Shown piece after piece: positions 56,742 to 64,000 of a stretch of DNA of 64,000 nt (position 1 is its first letter; the number at the start of each line of letters is the position of its first letter). The translations under genes and the position numbers were made by a program. The notes below the pieces were generated by a model that saw nothing but the letters and a program-made list of their open reading frames with translations, ran no database searches and was not told the origin of the DNA. This DNA comes from Pseudanabaena sp. UWO311 (GTDB lineage Bacteria; Cyanobacteriota; Cyanobacteriia; Pseudanabaenales; Pseudanabaenaceae): the NCBI RefSeq assembly GCF_006937785.1, contig NZ_SJEE01000012.1, forward strand, positions 62,001-126,000. The letters are read 5' to 3'.

Positions 56742-57033
56742 AAGCTATCATTCCTACCTAATTGAATCCTTAAAAGATCCCTTAGAAGCCGCCGCTTATT
56801 TAGATGCAGTCTTAGAAGATGGAGACTTCGAGCATATTTTACTGGCTTTGAAAAACGTCGCAGAAGCTCAACAAGATATTACAAACAATTCAAAAAACAA
56901 TAATCTGAATTTAGATCTCAGCTCTCAACTATTTCCAAACCAACAGCCCAGTGAGTTAATGACAATTGCTAAATTACTAAACCAATTAGGGCTAAAACTC
57001 TCGGTAACTGTTCAGGAAAAACAACCTGCGTAA
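56728..57033 (+). CDS. Antitoxin paired with the RelE/HigB-like toxin
   Basis: 101 residues. The N-terminal part (YLIESLKDPLEAAAYLDAVL, EDGDFEHILLALKNVAEA) is typical of COG3636 antidote proteins. The usual C-terminal helix-turn-helix is worn down: the middle is N-rich (NNSKNNNLNLDLSSQLF) and only the final SELMTIAKLLNQLGLKLSV remains. DNA binding may be weak. Confidence 0.82.
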   Translation: MPTYKSYHSYLIESLKDPLEAAAYLDAVLEDGDFEHILLALKNVAEAQQDITNNSKNNNLNLDLSSQLFPNQQPSELMTIAKLLNQLGLKLSVTVQEKQPA

Positions 57034-57121
57034 TAAAATGTTGGCGGCAAAATAGACCAAACCGCAAGCATCGTTTGCTTTGACTCCAAAACAATAATTA
57101 ACAGGCGATCAGCACGCCAAC

Positions 57122-59311
57122 ATGAACCTATTCGAGAATCATCGCCAACAAATCACCGCATCAGAAGCACCCCTCGCCGATCGCCTACGTCCCCGCAACC
57201 TTGATGAATTCATTGGACAAGAACATATCCTTGGACAAGGAAGACTACTCCGCCGCGCCATTCAAGCAGATCGCCTATCATCACTCATCTTTTATGGCCC
57301 CCCTGGCACAGGCAAAACCACCCTCGCAAGGATTATCGCCAACACCACCAACGCCCACTTCATCGCCATTAATGCCGTCCTCGCAGGTGTAAAAGAAATT
57401 AGAGAAGCGATCGAAACTGCTCAAACACAACGAGGCTATCACAATCAACGCACGATCCTCTTTGTCGATGAAGTACATCGCTTCAACAAATCCCAACAGG
57501 ACGCATTACTACCTTGGGTAGAAAATGGCACAATCATTCTCATCGGTGCAACTACCGAAAACCCCTTCTTTGAAGTGAATAAAGCATTAGTCAGCCGATC
57601 GCGATTATTCCAATTAAAGCCATTAACCGAAGCGGATTTGCGGCGAGTACTAGAGCAAGCAATTAGCGATCGCCAAAGAGGTTACGGCAACCTCAAAGTA
57701 AAAATTGCCGAAGAAGCTATCGCCCATTTAGCCAATGTCGCCAATGGTGATGCAAGGTCATTGCTGAATGCCTTGGAGCTAGCAGTAGAAACAACGGAAC
57801 CCGATGAGAATGACGCGATCGCTATTACTTTATCCGTAGCCGAAGAATCCATTCAACAAAGAGCAGTTCTCTACGACAAAGAAGGCGATGCTCATTTCGA
57901 TACGATTAGCGCTTTCATCAAGAGCGTGCGTGGTTCCGACCCCGATGCGGCTCTCTATTGGTTAGCCAAAATGGTCTATGCAGGCGAAGATTCCCGATTT
58001 ATTTTGCGGCGATTACTGATTTTAGCGAGCGAAGATATCGGACTTGCTGACCCGCAAGCCGTAGTAGTGGTAAATGCTTGCGCTGAAGCCTTTGACCGCA
58101 TTGGCTTACCCGAAGGTCGCTATCATTTAGCCCAAGCTACTCTCTATCTTGCCAATGCTGCGAAATCCAATAGTCTCATGGGCTTCTTCGATGCGATCGC
58201 CGCTGTAGAGCAGGAACGGCAATCCGATGTTCCCAATCCTCTCAAAGATAGCAGTCGCGATAAAAAAGGATTCGGTCATGGAGCAGGCTATCTCTATCCC
58301 CACGCCTATCGCGACCATTGGATTGAGCAGCAATATTTACCCAGCAGTTTGCAAGGACAGGTATTCTATCAACCATCAGATCAAGGGGCAGAAGCTGCGA
58401 TTAAGTTACAAGTAGAACGCCGCCGCGAAGCTCAATTAGCCGCAATGGTGAGCGGAGTAGTCATAGAATTGCCTGAAATCCTCACCTTTAGCCCCACTGA
58501 TACTAAAAGCGATCGCTGGTTACAACGCACCATCGGACAGGCAGGTGAAAGATTAGCCAAAATACGCGATCGCCTATTCTCCAAATTATCGTTGCAACGC
58601 CATCATGTAGTTCTCAACCTAAATGCCGCAACAGGTTTAATGACATGGGAAGCATTGCGATCGGTTTCAGAAGGCGGAGTCTATGCATTGACTTATCAAG
58701 CATCTGAAGCGATCGCTTTGCAAGAACAAGCAGCAAGCTTACCCGAACTTTTGCGCCCAATTGTTTTGCATGGTTCGTTAATAGAGATTCCTAATGTATT
58801 AGCCTCTATGCAGTTTGAAGCGATTATTGGCTATAACACTCTGATGCGCGAACCTAACAAATTAGCTTGCACTCAGCAATTAGCCAATCTTTTACAACAT
58901 GATGGGAAAACTGCTCTTTATGAATCAATTCCCAAACACACTCAACGAATCTATCGGTTAATTGATTTACCTGATGAATTTGGCGATCGCTGGATGCAAG
59001 CGGAAGAAGCAATCTATACCAATCCCGATGACTCAATGACAAATTGGGATATTGATGATTTGCGATCGGCTTTTGAGAAAGTGGATTTAAAAGTTGAAAT
59101 AGAAGTAGAACGCATCACTACGCCGATGCAAATTTCTACAGCTTTATTAAACCGATGGTTTAGCAAGTCTCAGACAAAGCCTTCCTATGCTAGCTATCTA
59201 GCCAAGTTTCTCACAGATGACGAAATTGCGATCGCGCAACAATTGCTGACAAACAAACTATTTAATAAAACAGTAGATTGGGTAAGTTCAGCAGCAACGA
59301 TTACTCATTGA
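57122..59311 (+). CDS. rarA: RarA/MgsA AAA+ ATPase with an extra C-terminal domain
   Basis: 729 residues. Residues 1-430 are a full RarA (PLADRLRPRNLDEFIGQEHI; Walker A GPPGTGKTT 59-67; Walker B ILFVDEVHRFN; GATTENPFFEVN; SLMGFFDAIAAVEQ), which acts at stalled forks with SSB. From about residue 475 a ~250-residue domain follows (HHVVLNLNAATGLMTWEALR; VYALTYQASEAIALQEQA) with the outline of a Rossmann methyltransferase but without a clear SAM loop. Ordinary RarA ends near 440 residues. Confidence 0.92.
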   Translation: MNLFENHRQQITASEAPLADRLRPRNLDEFIGQEHILGQGRLLRRAIQADRLSSLIFYGPPGTGKTTLARIIANTTNAHFIAINAVLAGVKEIREAIETAQTQRGYHNQRTILFVDEVHRFNKSQQDALLPWVENGTIILIGATTENPFFEVNKALVSRSRLFQLKPLTEADLRRVLEQAISDRQRGYGNLKVKIAEEAIAHLANVANGDARSLLNALELAVETTEPDENDAIAITLSVAEESIQQRAVLYDKEGDAHFDTISAFIKSVRGSDPDAALYWLAKMVYAGEDSRFILRRLLILASEDIGLADPQAVVVVNACAEAFDRIGLPEGRYHLAQATLYLANAAKSNSLMGFFDAIAAVEQERQSDVPNPLKDSSRDKKGFGHGAGYLYPHAYRDHWIEQQYLPSSLQGQVFYQPSDQGAEAAIKLQVERRREAQLAAMVSGVVIELPEILTFSPTDTKSDRWLQRTIGQAGERLAKIRDRLFSKLSLQRHHVVLNLNAATGLMTWEALRSVSEGGVYALTYQASEAIALQEQAASLPELLRPIVLHGSLIEIPNVLASMQFEAIIGYNTLMREPNKLACTQQLANLLQHDGKTALYESIPKHTQRIYRLIDLPDEFGDRWMQAEEAIYTNPDDSMTNWDIDDLRSAFEKVDLKVEIEVERITTPMQISTALLNRWFSKSQTKPSYASYLAKFLTDDEIAIAQQLLTNKLFNKTVDWVSSAATITH

Positions 59312-59507
59312 TCGCCAAATTAATCTGTTTCCACAATTCGTTAATCGTTAATTATCTATCTTAATATCCTCAATCTTTTGTCTTCTTTTTATTCATTCAA
59401 CAAAGCCACTCAGATTAAATCTTTGCTCGATCAGGAAGAACTGTCATAGACTAATAAAACCCTTTGGCAATTACGAATATTCACAATTAAATGCGATACT
59501 TATTGCT

Positions 59508-59605
59508 TTGTATTTCTATCCTCAAGTGGTATAAGTCTAATGCGAAGTAAATTTGACCGATTTTGTATTTCCATCCTCAAGTGGTGTATGCCTAATACCG
59601 AGCAA
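59508..59605. repeat. Imperfect tandem duplication over the start of the next gene
   Basis: TTTGTATTTCTATCCTCAAG...GCGAAGTAAAT (59508-59553) recurs as TTTGTATTTCCATCCTCAAG...ACCGAGCAAAT (59560-59605), about 46 bp, 52 bp apart. Confidence 0.75.
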
Positions 59606-60613
59606 ATAAGACCGAAGTTCCTGCCAGGCGGTATCCTCTCGCCTAATCATCAGGTTGGCTATTTTGTCAATATCAATAATGGAATTGACGCGATCGATCT
59701 CAATGATGGTAGCGTGCTCTGGACGACTGATTTATCATCATATCCACTGTTAGCCACCAATAAGTGGCTAGTAGTACAAAAGAAATTGCCACCTCATTGG
59801 AATACTTGGTGCGCTTTTAAGATTGCTACACTCGCTCTGGATAATGGTAGTTTAATCTTTCAGTCAGCAACTATATTCTTTCCCCCTTGGGTCATTGTCC
59901 CATTCTATCCTCCTCGCTATTGGGGTGAAACTAATTTAAAGTTTCAACTACGGGCTACTACCAATCGTCTGTTCTTAGATTGGCAAGCTCAAGACTATTA
60001 TCGAGGAGGAGCCGCCCCACCAGAAGGGATAGACGCTCTATACGCACAACGAAAAGATCGTGGCACAGTGCGAATCGACCTTAATTCTGGTGTTGTGAAG
60101 AGACTACCGCCAGAAGATCCTATCACTGACACCTCGGTTGAAGAGTCATTACCCTCTGGATGTTGGATTGCAGGACAGAAAATTGTAGATCTAGTTAGGG
60201 ACGAGATTGATGGGCAAAAAGGATTACAACTGAGAATCCGCGACAGATATGGAGAGCAGAACATCGAAAAAATTATCGAGATAGGCAAAGGTGAGACGCT
60301 ACATTATATTGTGACTCTCGATCAATGCTACATATTCGTTTGTCCTGACATATGTGATGTAGAGCAACCTTGGTGGATTTTTGCTGCGGAAACTGGAGAG
60401 CTTCTGACAACAGTAAATTACGATGCTAGCTATAAATCTATTGGTATTCGATCAATTGCAATTTTTAATTCTAAAATTTACTATCTTGTCGATCAGCGCA
60501 TCAATCACCTGACACATCAAAGTGTCCTAAAAGTAAAGGATTTGAATTCTGGGAAATTATGCTGGGAATATTTGGTCGAACCACCAAAAACTCAGCCTCC
60601 AAATCCTTGTTAG
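59540..60613 (+). CDS. PQQ-like beta-propeller protein
   Basis: 357 residues with blade motifs typical of PQQ-like propellers (IDLNDGSVLWTTDLSSYPLL; AETGELLTTVNYD; VKDLNSGKLCWEYLVEPP). There is no signal peptide, so it is probably cytosolic. Two starts are possible because of the 5' tandem duplication: ATG 59540 (first copy) and ATG 59588 (second copy, MPNTEQIRPK); the second begins nearer the domain. Function unknown. Confidence 0.65.
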   Translation: MRSKFDRFCISILKWCMPNTEQIRPKFLPGGILSPNHQVGYFVNINNGIDAIDLNDGSVLWTTDLSSYPLLATNKWLVVQKKLPPHWNTWCAFKIATLALDNGSLIFQSATIFFPPWVIVPFYPPRYWGETNLKFQLRATTNRLFLDWQAQDYYRGGAAPPEGIDALYAQRKDRGTVRIDLNSGVVKRLPPEDPITDTSVEESLPSGCWIAGQKIVDLVRDEIDGQKGLQLRIRDRYGEQNIEKIIEIGKGETLHYIVTLDQCYIFVCPDICDVEQPWWIFAAETGELLTTVNYDASYKSIGIRSIAIFNSKIYYLVDQRINHLTHQSVLKVKDLNSGKLCWEYLVEPPKTQPPNPC

Positions 60614-60825
60614 TGTCTCTGAACAACGCCACGATTATTCTCATCTAGCTTTGGCATACTTAACATCTCATCAGTCAGTAATTCGATCTCATCACGATTG
60701 GTATTAGGTTGGATTGGTAATCTACAGGAGTTTGGGGTGATAAAGTCAGCATATAAAGTTGCTGCTGATAAAGGTGATGATTGAATCGATCCCCCCAGGC
60801 AAACCTTAACCACCAATAATTTCAT
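60610..60825 (-). CDS. Possible small protein convergent with the propeller gene
   Basis: 71 residues (MKLLVVKVCLGGSIQSSPLS...) ending at 60610, overlapping the stop of the propeller gene by four bases. Composition is protein-like but no family or ribosome site is seen. Confidence 0.35.
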   Translation of the reverse strand: MKLLVVKVCLGGSIQSSPLSAATLYADFITPNSCRLPIQPNTNRDEIELLTDEMLSMPKLDENNRGVVQRH

Positions 60826-61021
60826 ATATTTTGGTTGTTATTTAGTTTTTTAGCCGTATATGCTTTAGAGTATAAACCTCAATTTTATTAACATAACCAC
60901 TATGCGAAATTTAGCGATTAACCGCGAAATAGCAAAATCTTGCGATGTATGACAATACTTCGGACAGTTTCAGTTTTGAATTACCGTAAGATAATGAAGG
61001 CGATCCTAAAAGCATTAACAT

Positions 61022-61981
61022 ATGAATCTTGGCAAGCGCAATCGTTTCTCTGCTAACAAAATTACCGTCCAATTGCTACGCGAAGGCATAGTCGAGTCTG
61101 TACACTCTTGTCAAGCAGCCGTTGTTGATACAAGAGGTCGAATTCTCTCAGCAGCTGGAGATCCGCAGACGACCACCTTTGCCCGTTCTTGCCTTAAGCC
61201 AATTCAGGCTTTGCCAGTCTCGATCACGGGTGCACAGGATCGGTTTAACCTTTCAGAAACTGATCTTGCGATTATTTGCGGTTCGCACCAAGGTACGATC
61301 GCTCAAGCCAGACAAGTTTTCAGTATTCTTTGGCGATGCGATGTGGAGCCAAGTGCATTGCAATGTCCAGTACCAGAATGCCAAAAAAGTCCGCTTCAGC
61401 ATAATTGCTCTGGCAAGCACGCAGGCATGATCGCTATATGTAAACAGCAAGGATGGCAGATTTCTTCCTATATGGATCGCCGTCATCCAGTACAGCAACT
61501 TGCGCTCAATACAATGGCTGATCTCTTGCATATGCCTGCTGCCGAATTTATCTGCGCCCATGATGATTGTGGAGTTCCCACTTATCTATTAGAAATTGGT
61601 CAACTTGCCCGACTCTATGCTCTACTATCCACTCATGATCAATTACACCTAGAACGTATTACCCGTGCGATGACCAGACATCCTGATATGGTGTCTGGGA
61701 ATGGTCAATTCGACACGGAGCTAATGCGCCTCAGCAATGGCGAAATTATCAGCAAATCTGGTGCTGAAGGGGTTCAATGTATTGGACGGATTGGAGAAGG
61801 ATTGGGTCTAGCGATCAAAGTTATGGATGGCTCTAAAAGGGCGAAAAATGCAGTTTCTATCCATTTGTTAAAGCAATTAGGATGGATTAACCCTACAGTC
61901 GCTCAAAGTTTAGAAGAATCATTTCTTTCTATTGGTAAATATAGCCGTCTAGAAGCAGTTGGAGAGTTGTCATTAGCATAA
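61022..61981 (+). CDS. Thermolabile-type L-asparaginase family protein (PF06089 group)
   Basis: 319 residues. The family patterns are TTTFARSCLKPIQALPVSIT (SxxK-like Ser and Lys), HNCSGKHAGMIAICKQQGW and HDDCGVPTYLLE, then SKSGAEGVQCIGRI. This group (Rhizobium AnsA-like) hydrolyses L-asparagine and is unrelated to the E. coli enzymes. Stands alone, 20 bp from the convergent MFS gene. Confidence 0.87.
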   Translation: MNLGKRNRFSANKITVQLLREGIVESVHSCQAAVVDTRGRILSAAGDPQTTTFARSCLKPIQALPVSITGAQDRFNLSETDLAIICGSHQGTIAQARQVFSILWRCDVEPSALQCPVPECQKSPLQHNCSGKHAGMIAICKQQGWQISSYMDRRHPVQQLALNTMADLLHMPAAEFICAHDDCGVPTYLLEIGQLARLYALLSTHDQLHLERITRAMTRHPDMVSGNGQFDTELMRLSNGEIISKSGAEGVQCIGRIGEGLGLAIKVMDGSKRAKNAVSIHLLKQLGWINPTVAQSLEESFLSIGKYSRLEAVGELSLA

Positions 61982-62000
61982 CAGAGCAACCTTTTAAAGT

Positions 62001-63239
62001 TTATTTGCTATTATCGCTAATTGTCCTAACGGCGTAGCTTTTGCGTTTTATAACTGCAAAAATTAGAACTAGGAAAGTGCAAGTTCCTGCTAAATATAGT
62101 GGGTAACCATAGGAAGAAGGATGGTTTTGATTAACGACTAATCCTGCAATTATGGGGCCAAAGGCATTAGATATGCTCAGATAAGATGAGTTTAACCCTA
62201 AAATCGTGCCCTGTTCTTCAGGGCTAGTATTGAGGGAAATCAACGCACTAATCATCGGTTGCACAACTGAGTTTAGTAATGAGAAAAGAACGCAAACGGT
62301 GACAAAATAATGTACATCTTCCCAAATTGGCATCAAAACGAAGGAAAGACTACGGATGAATAATCCTAAAAAGAGAATCTGAACTAGTTGCAGATGTTTT
62401 GTCATTTGAGAAATGCCTAAAGTCTGCATAAGTACACCTAGAACCCCAAACAGCAAAAACATTAAAGCTAAACCATCGCTATTCTGTTTGAGAACTATCA
62501 GAAAATAGGGCTGAAATGCGAATGTAAACAGGGTAAATGTCATACCCGTTAGAAAATTAATGATCAATAAGATGCCAATTTTCGGCATGAACAAACCTGT
62601 GATCAGTTTTTCTAGTCCAAGGTCGAAGATATTTTGTGCTTTTTTTGCCTTGGTTTTGAGAGTTTCTGGCAGAAGAAATATTGTAAGTAGTAAAGCGATC
62701 GCAGCGATTGTTCCCGACACCAAAAAAGATGCCCCAAATGATTTGCCTAGAGGAGTATTCAACGCTACCTTCTGCGCAACCAAGCTGATTGCTGGTCCCA
62801 AAATAAAACCTAAACCAAAGGCAGCTCCATTAATACCAAAGGCTTTTGCCCGTTGCTCAGGAGGAGTAACATCAGAAATTACCGCTTGAGCAACAGAGGC
62901 ATTGCCACCAGTAATTCCGTCGAGAAATCTTGCGAAAAATAAAAAGGTAGCACTTGGGGCAAGTCCTGCCATCAGATTTGCAACCACTGTCCCCGCTAAA
63001 CTGATGATTAATAATGGTTTGCGTCCAAAGCGATCAGAGAGTTTCCCGATGATTGGAGTAGCAAAAAATTGAGCGATCGCGTAAATTGCAAATAGTAAGC
63101 TAGTCTGAAAATCATCTAATTTGAACTGTCTACCATATTGGTACAACACAGGGATCAGAATCGTAAAACTCAGGGAGTTGATAAAAGAAATGAGGGCAAT
63201 AATCCAAAATTTACGATTCATTCGCTTTGGCGATCGCAT
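62001..63239 (-). CDS. MFS multidrug exporter (TetA/DHA1-like)
   Basis: 412 residues, 12 membrane helices. The DHA1 motif A is seen as GKLSDRFGRKPLLIISLAGT (about residues 65-84), and motif C as GLGFILGPAIS. A second possible start is ATG 63221 (MNRKFW). Substrate unknown. Convergent with the asparaginase gene. Confidence 0.88.
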   Translation of the reverse strand: MRSPKRMNRKFWIIALISFINSLSFTILIPVLYQYGRQFKLDDFQTSLLFAIYAIAQFFATPIIGKLSDRFGRKPLLIISLAGTVVANLMAGLAPSATFLFFARFLDGITGGNASVAQAVISDVTPPEQRAKAFGINGAAFGLGFILGPAISLVAQKVALNTPLGKSFGASFLVSGTIAAIALLLTIFLLPETLKTKAKKAQNIFDLGLEKLITGLFMPKIGILLIINFLTGMTFTLFTFAFQPYFLIVLKQNSDGLALMFLLFGVLGVLMQTLGISQMTKHLQLVQILFLGLFIRSLSFVLMPIWEDVHYFVTVCVLFSLLNSVVQPMISALISLNTSPEEQGTILGLNSSYLSISNAFGPIIAGLVVNQNHPSSYGYPLYLAGTCTFLVLIFAVIKRKSYAVRTISDNSK

Positions 63240-63326
63240 ATAGTCCTTGTCTATACTACAGCTCTATCACATTTACAGACAGCAGCATTAGAGCAACCGA
63301 ACCCTAAAAACATGCGATCGTAAAGC

Positions 63327-63947
63327 TCACACACATATTTTTGCGCCTAGCTGTTTTAGTATTTGTAATACTTCATAAAGCTCATTACTAGGGTTTACCA
63401 AAGAAAATAGCCGTGAATTAGCATACTGATTTTGTGAAGTCTTCAAGAATAAAAATTCATTCCCATTGGTAATCATGCCAAATGTTGGTTGTGCGGTTTC
63501 CAAATTACTCAACATATAAGCTAAAGCTTGTGGAATCGCTCTTGTTACTGCAAAATCACTTCGTTTTGATTCAATGACTAATAACCAAAGCTGATTTTTG
63601 ATCACTAATACATCGATCCGTCCTCGAATTATTGCTTCTTCATCTTTCATCTCTAAGGCAATAGCAGTTTCTGTCTCGATCCGAAATGGCTTGTGATAAA
63701 AGCCTGCGAGATCTAACAATGGTGCAAGCACTACCATCTTCACTGTATTTTCTAACATTGGTGGATCTTCCATCAATTCTAGAAAATTAGCTTTTACCCG
63801 ATCTAATAAATGGTGCTCTTCTTCTCTTAATGGTATAAAACTATCCAACCATTCAGTAAAAAAAGTAGGATCTTGAGATATCTGAAGCCCAAAATTTTGC
63901 TTTAATTCTCTTAGCGTTACATCTTTTGCTGCGATCGCCTGAACCAT
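63327..63947 (-). CDS. Nuclease-fold protein related to restriction subunit R N-terminus
   Basis: 206 residues. PD-(D/E)XK elements are visible: a helix with Glu (MLENTVKMVVLAPLLDLAGF), GRIDVLVIKNQLWLLVIESK (Asp, Glu, Lys), then QALAYMLSN and FGMITNGNEFLFL. It resembles the nuclease domain of type I R subunits but no helicase follows. Such stand-alone proteins are common in cyanobacteria; activity is untested. Confidence 0.78.
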   Translation of the reverse strand: MVQAIAAKDVTLRELKQNFGLQISQDPTFFTEWLDSFIPLREEEHHLLDRVKANFLELMEDPPMLENTVKMVVLAPLLDLAGFYHKPFRIETETAIALEMKDEEAIIRGRIDVLVIKNQLWLLVIESKRSDFAVTRAIPQALAYMLSNLETAQPTFGMITNGNEFLFLKTSQNQYANSRLFSLVNPSNELYEVLQILKQLGAKICV

Positions 63948-64000
63948 GATGAATTCTAGGTAGGAGTAATAATCTTAATAGTAGTGCAAAAACAAAATAT

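Noticed and set aside
60826-61021. Small gene or RNA before the asparaginase
   Set aside because: A/T-rich gap of under 200 bases with no supported structure or frame.

Overview
The window is chromosomal DNA from a cyanobacterium. The HIP1 octamer GCGATCGC occurs throughout. The magnesium chelatase subunit ChlI, a CobN-type cobalt chelatase and cyanobacterial-type short repeats are present. A filamentous or Pseudanabaena-like lineage is my guess from gene content and repeat style; I cannot verify it here.

Layout. 0-8.1 kb is an efflux locus: two RND pumps flank an MFS exporter and a small membrane protein, and the tail of a further upstream gene overlaps the first pump start. 8.1-13.7 kb holds housekeeping genes: cbiA (B12), mnmA (tRNA thiolation), a TPR protein, tRNA-Arg(UCU) and a THUMP-domain RNA methyltransferase. 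13.7-21.3 kb is a type I restriction-modification island. It has a fused HsdM-HsdS protein and HsdR, separated by two toxin-antitoxin (TA) pairs (RelE/Phd-like and GNAT/DUF1778), and it carries a MITE-like element twice in inverted orientation plus heptanucleotide tandem repeats. 21.4-27.0 kb has an FAD-dependent oxidoreductase and cobN.

27.0-36.1 kb is the most unusual part. On the minus strand a three-gene operon (winged-helix-like protein, P-loop ATPase, PD-(D/E)XK nuclease) is followed by a run of TA cassettes. The last ~85 bp of the nuclease gene recur five more times in the same orientation between the cassettes. Most copies keep the nuclease reading frame open (YLGR...DRFYYLRDLP), so they look like displaced C-terminal tails left by repeated insertion at one site. 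Several cassettes are decayed (YoeB, DUF5615 and nucleotidyltransferase remnants). A second TA cluster at 53.2-55.0 kb has the same layout with an unrelated direct repeat.

36.6-39.3 kb carries a CPA2-type Na+/H+ antiporter convergent with a glutathione-transferase-fold protein. 39.9-51.3 kb is an exopolysaccharide cluster on the plus strand: a four-domain glycosyltransferase/STAS/priming-transferase fusion, an outer-membrane export protein, a chain-length regulator, a polymerase, GT4, a flippase, an asparagine-synthase-like protein and GT2. The first six genes are almost all overlapping and are probably co-transcribed. 51.4-52.5 kb is chlI. 53-57 kb is TA genes and a nuclease-like protein, and 57.1-59.3 kb is a RarA ATPase with an extra C-terminal domain. 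The rest holds a PQQ-like propeller protein, an asparaginase, an MFS exporter and a nuclease-fold protein.

A further genome-wide signature is a family of long, nearly perfect inverted repeats at gene ends. Their arms differ between loci but are strictly complementary within each, and they often include the stop codon of the upstream gene. Short G/C-rich palindromes have also inserted in frame in cbiA and, twice, in cobN.
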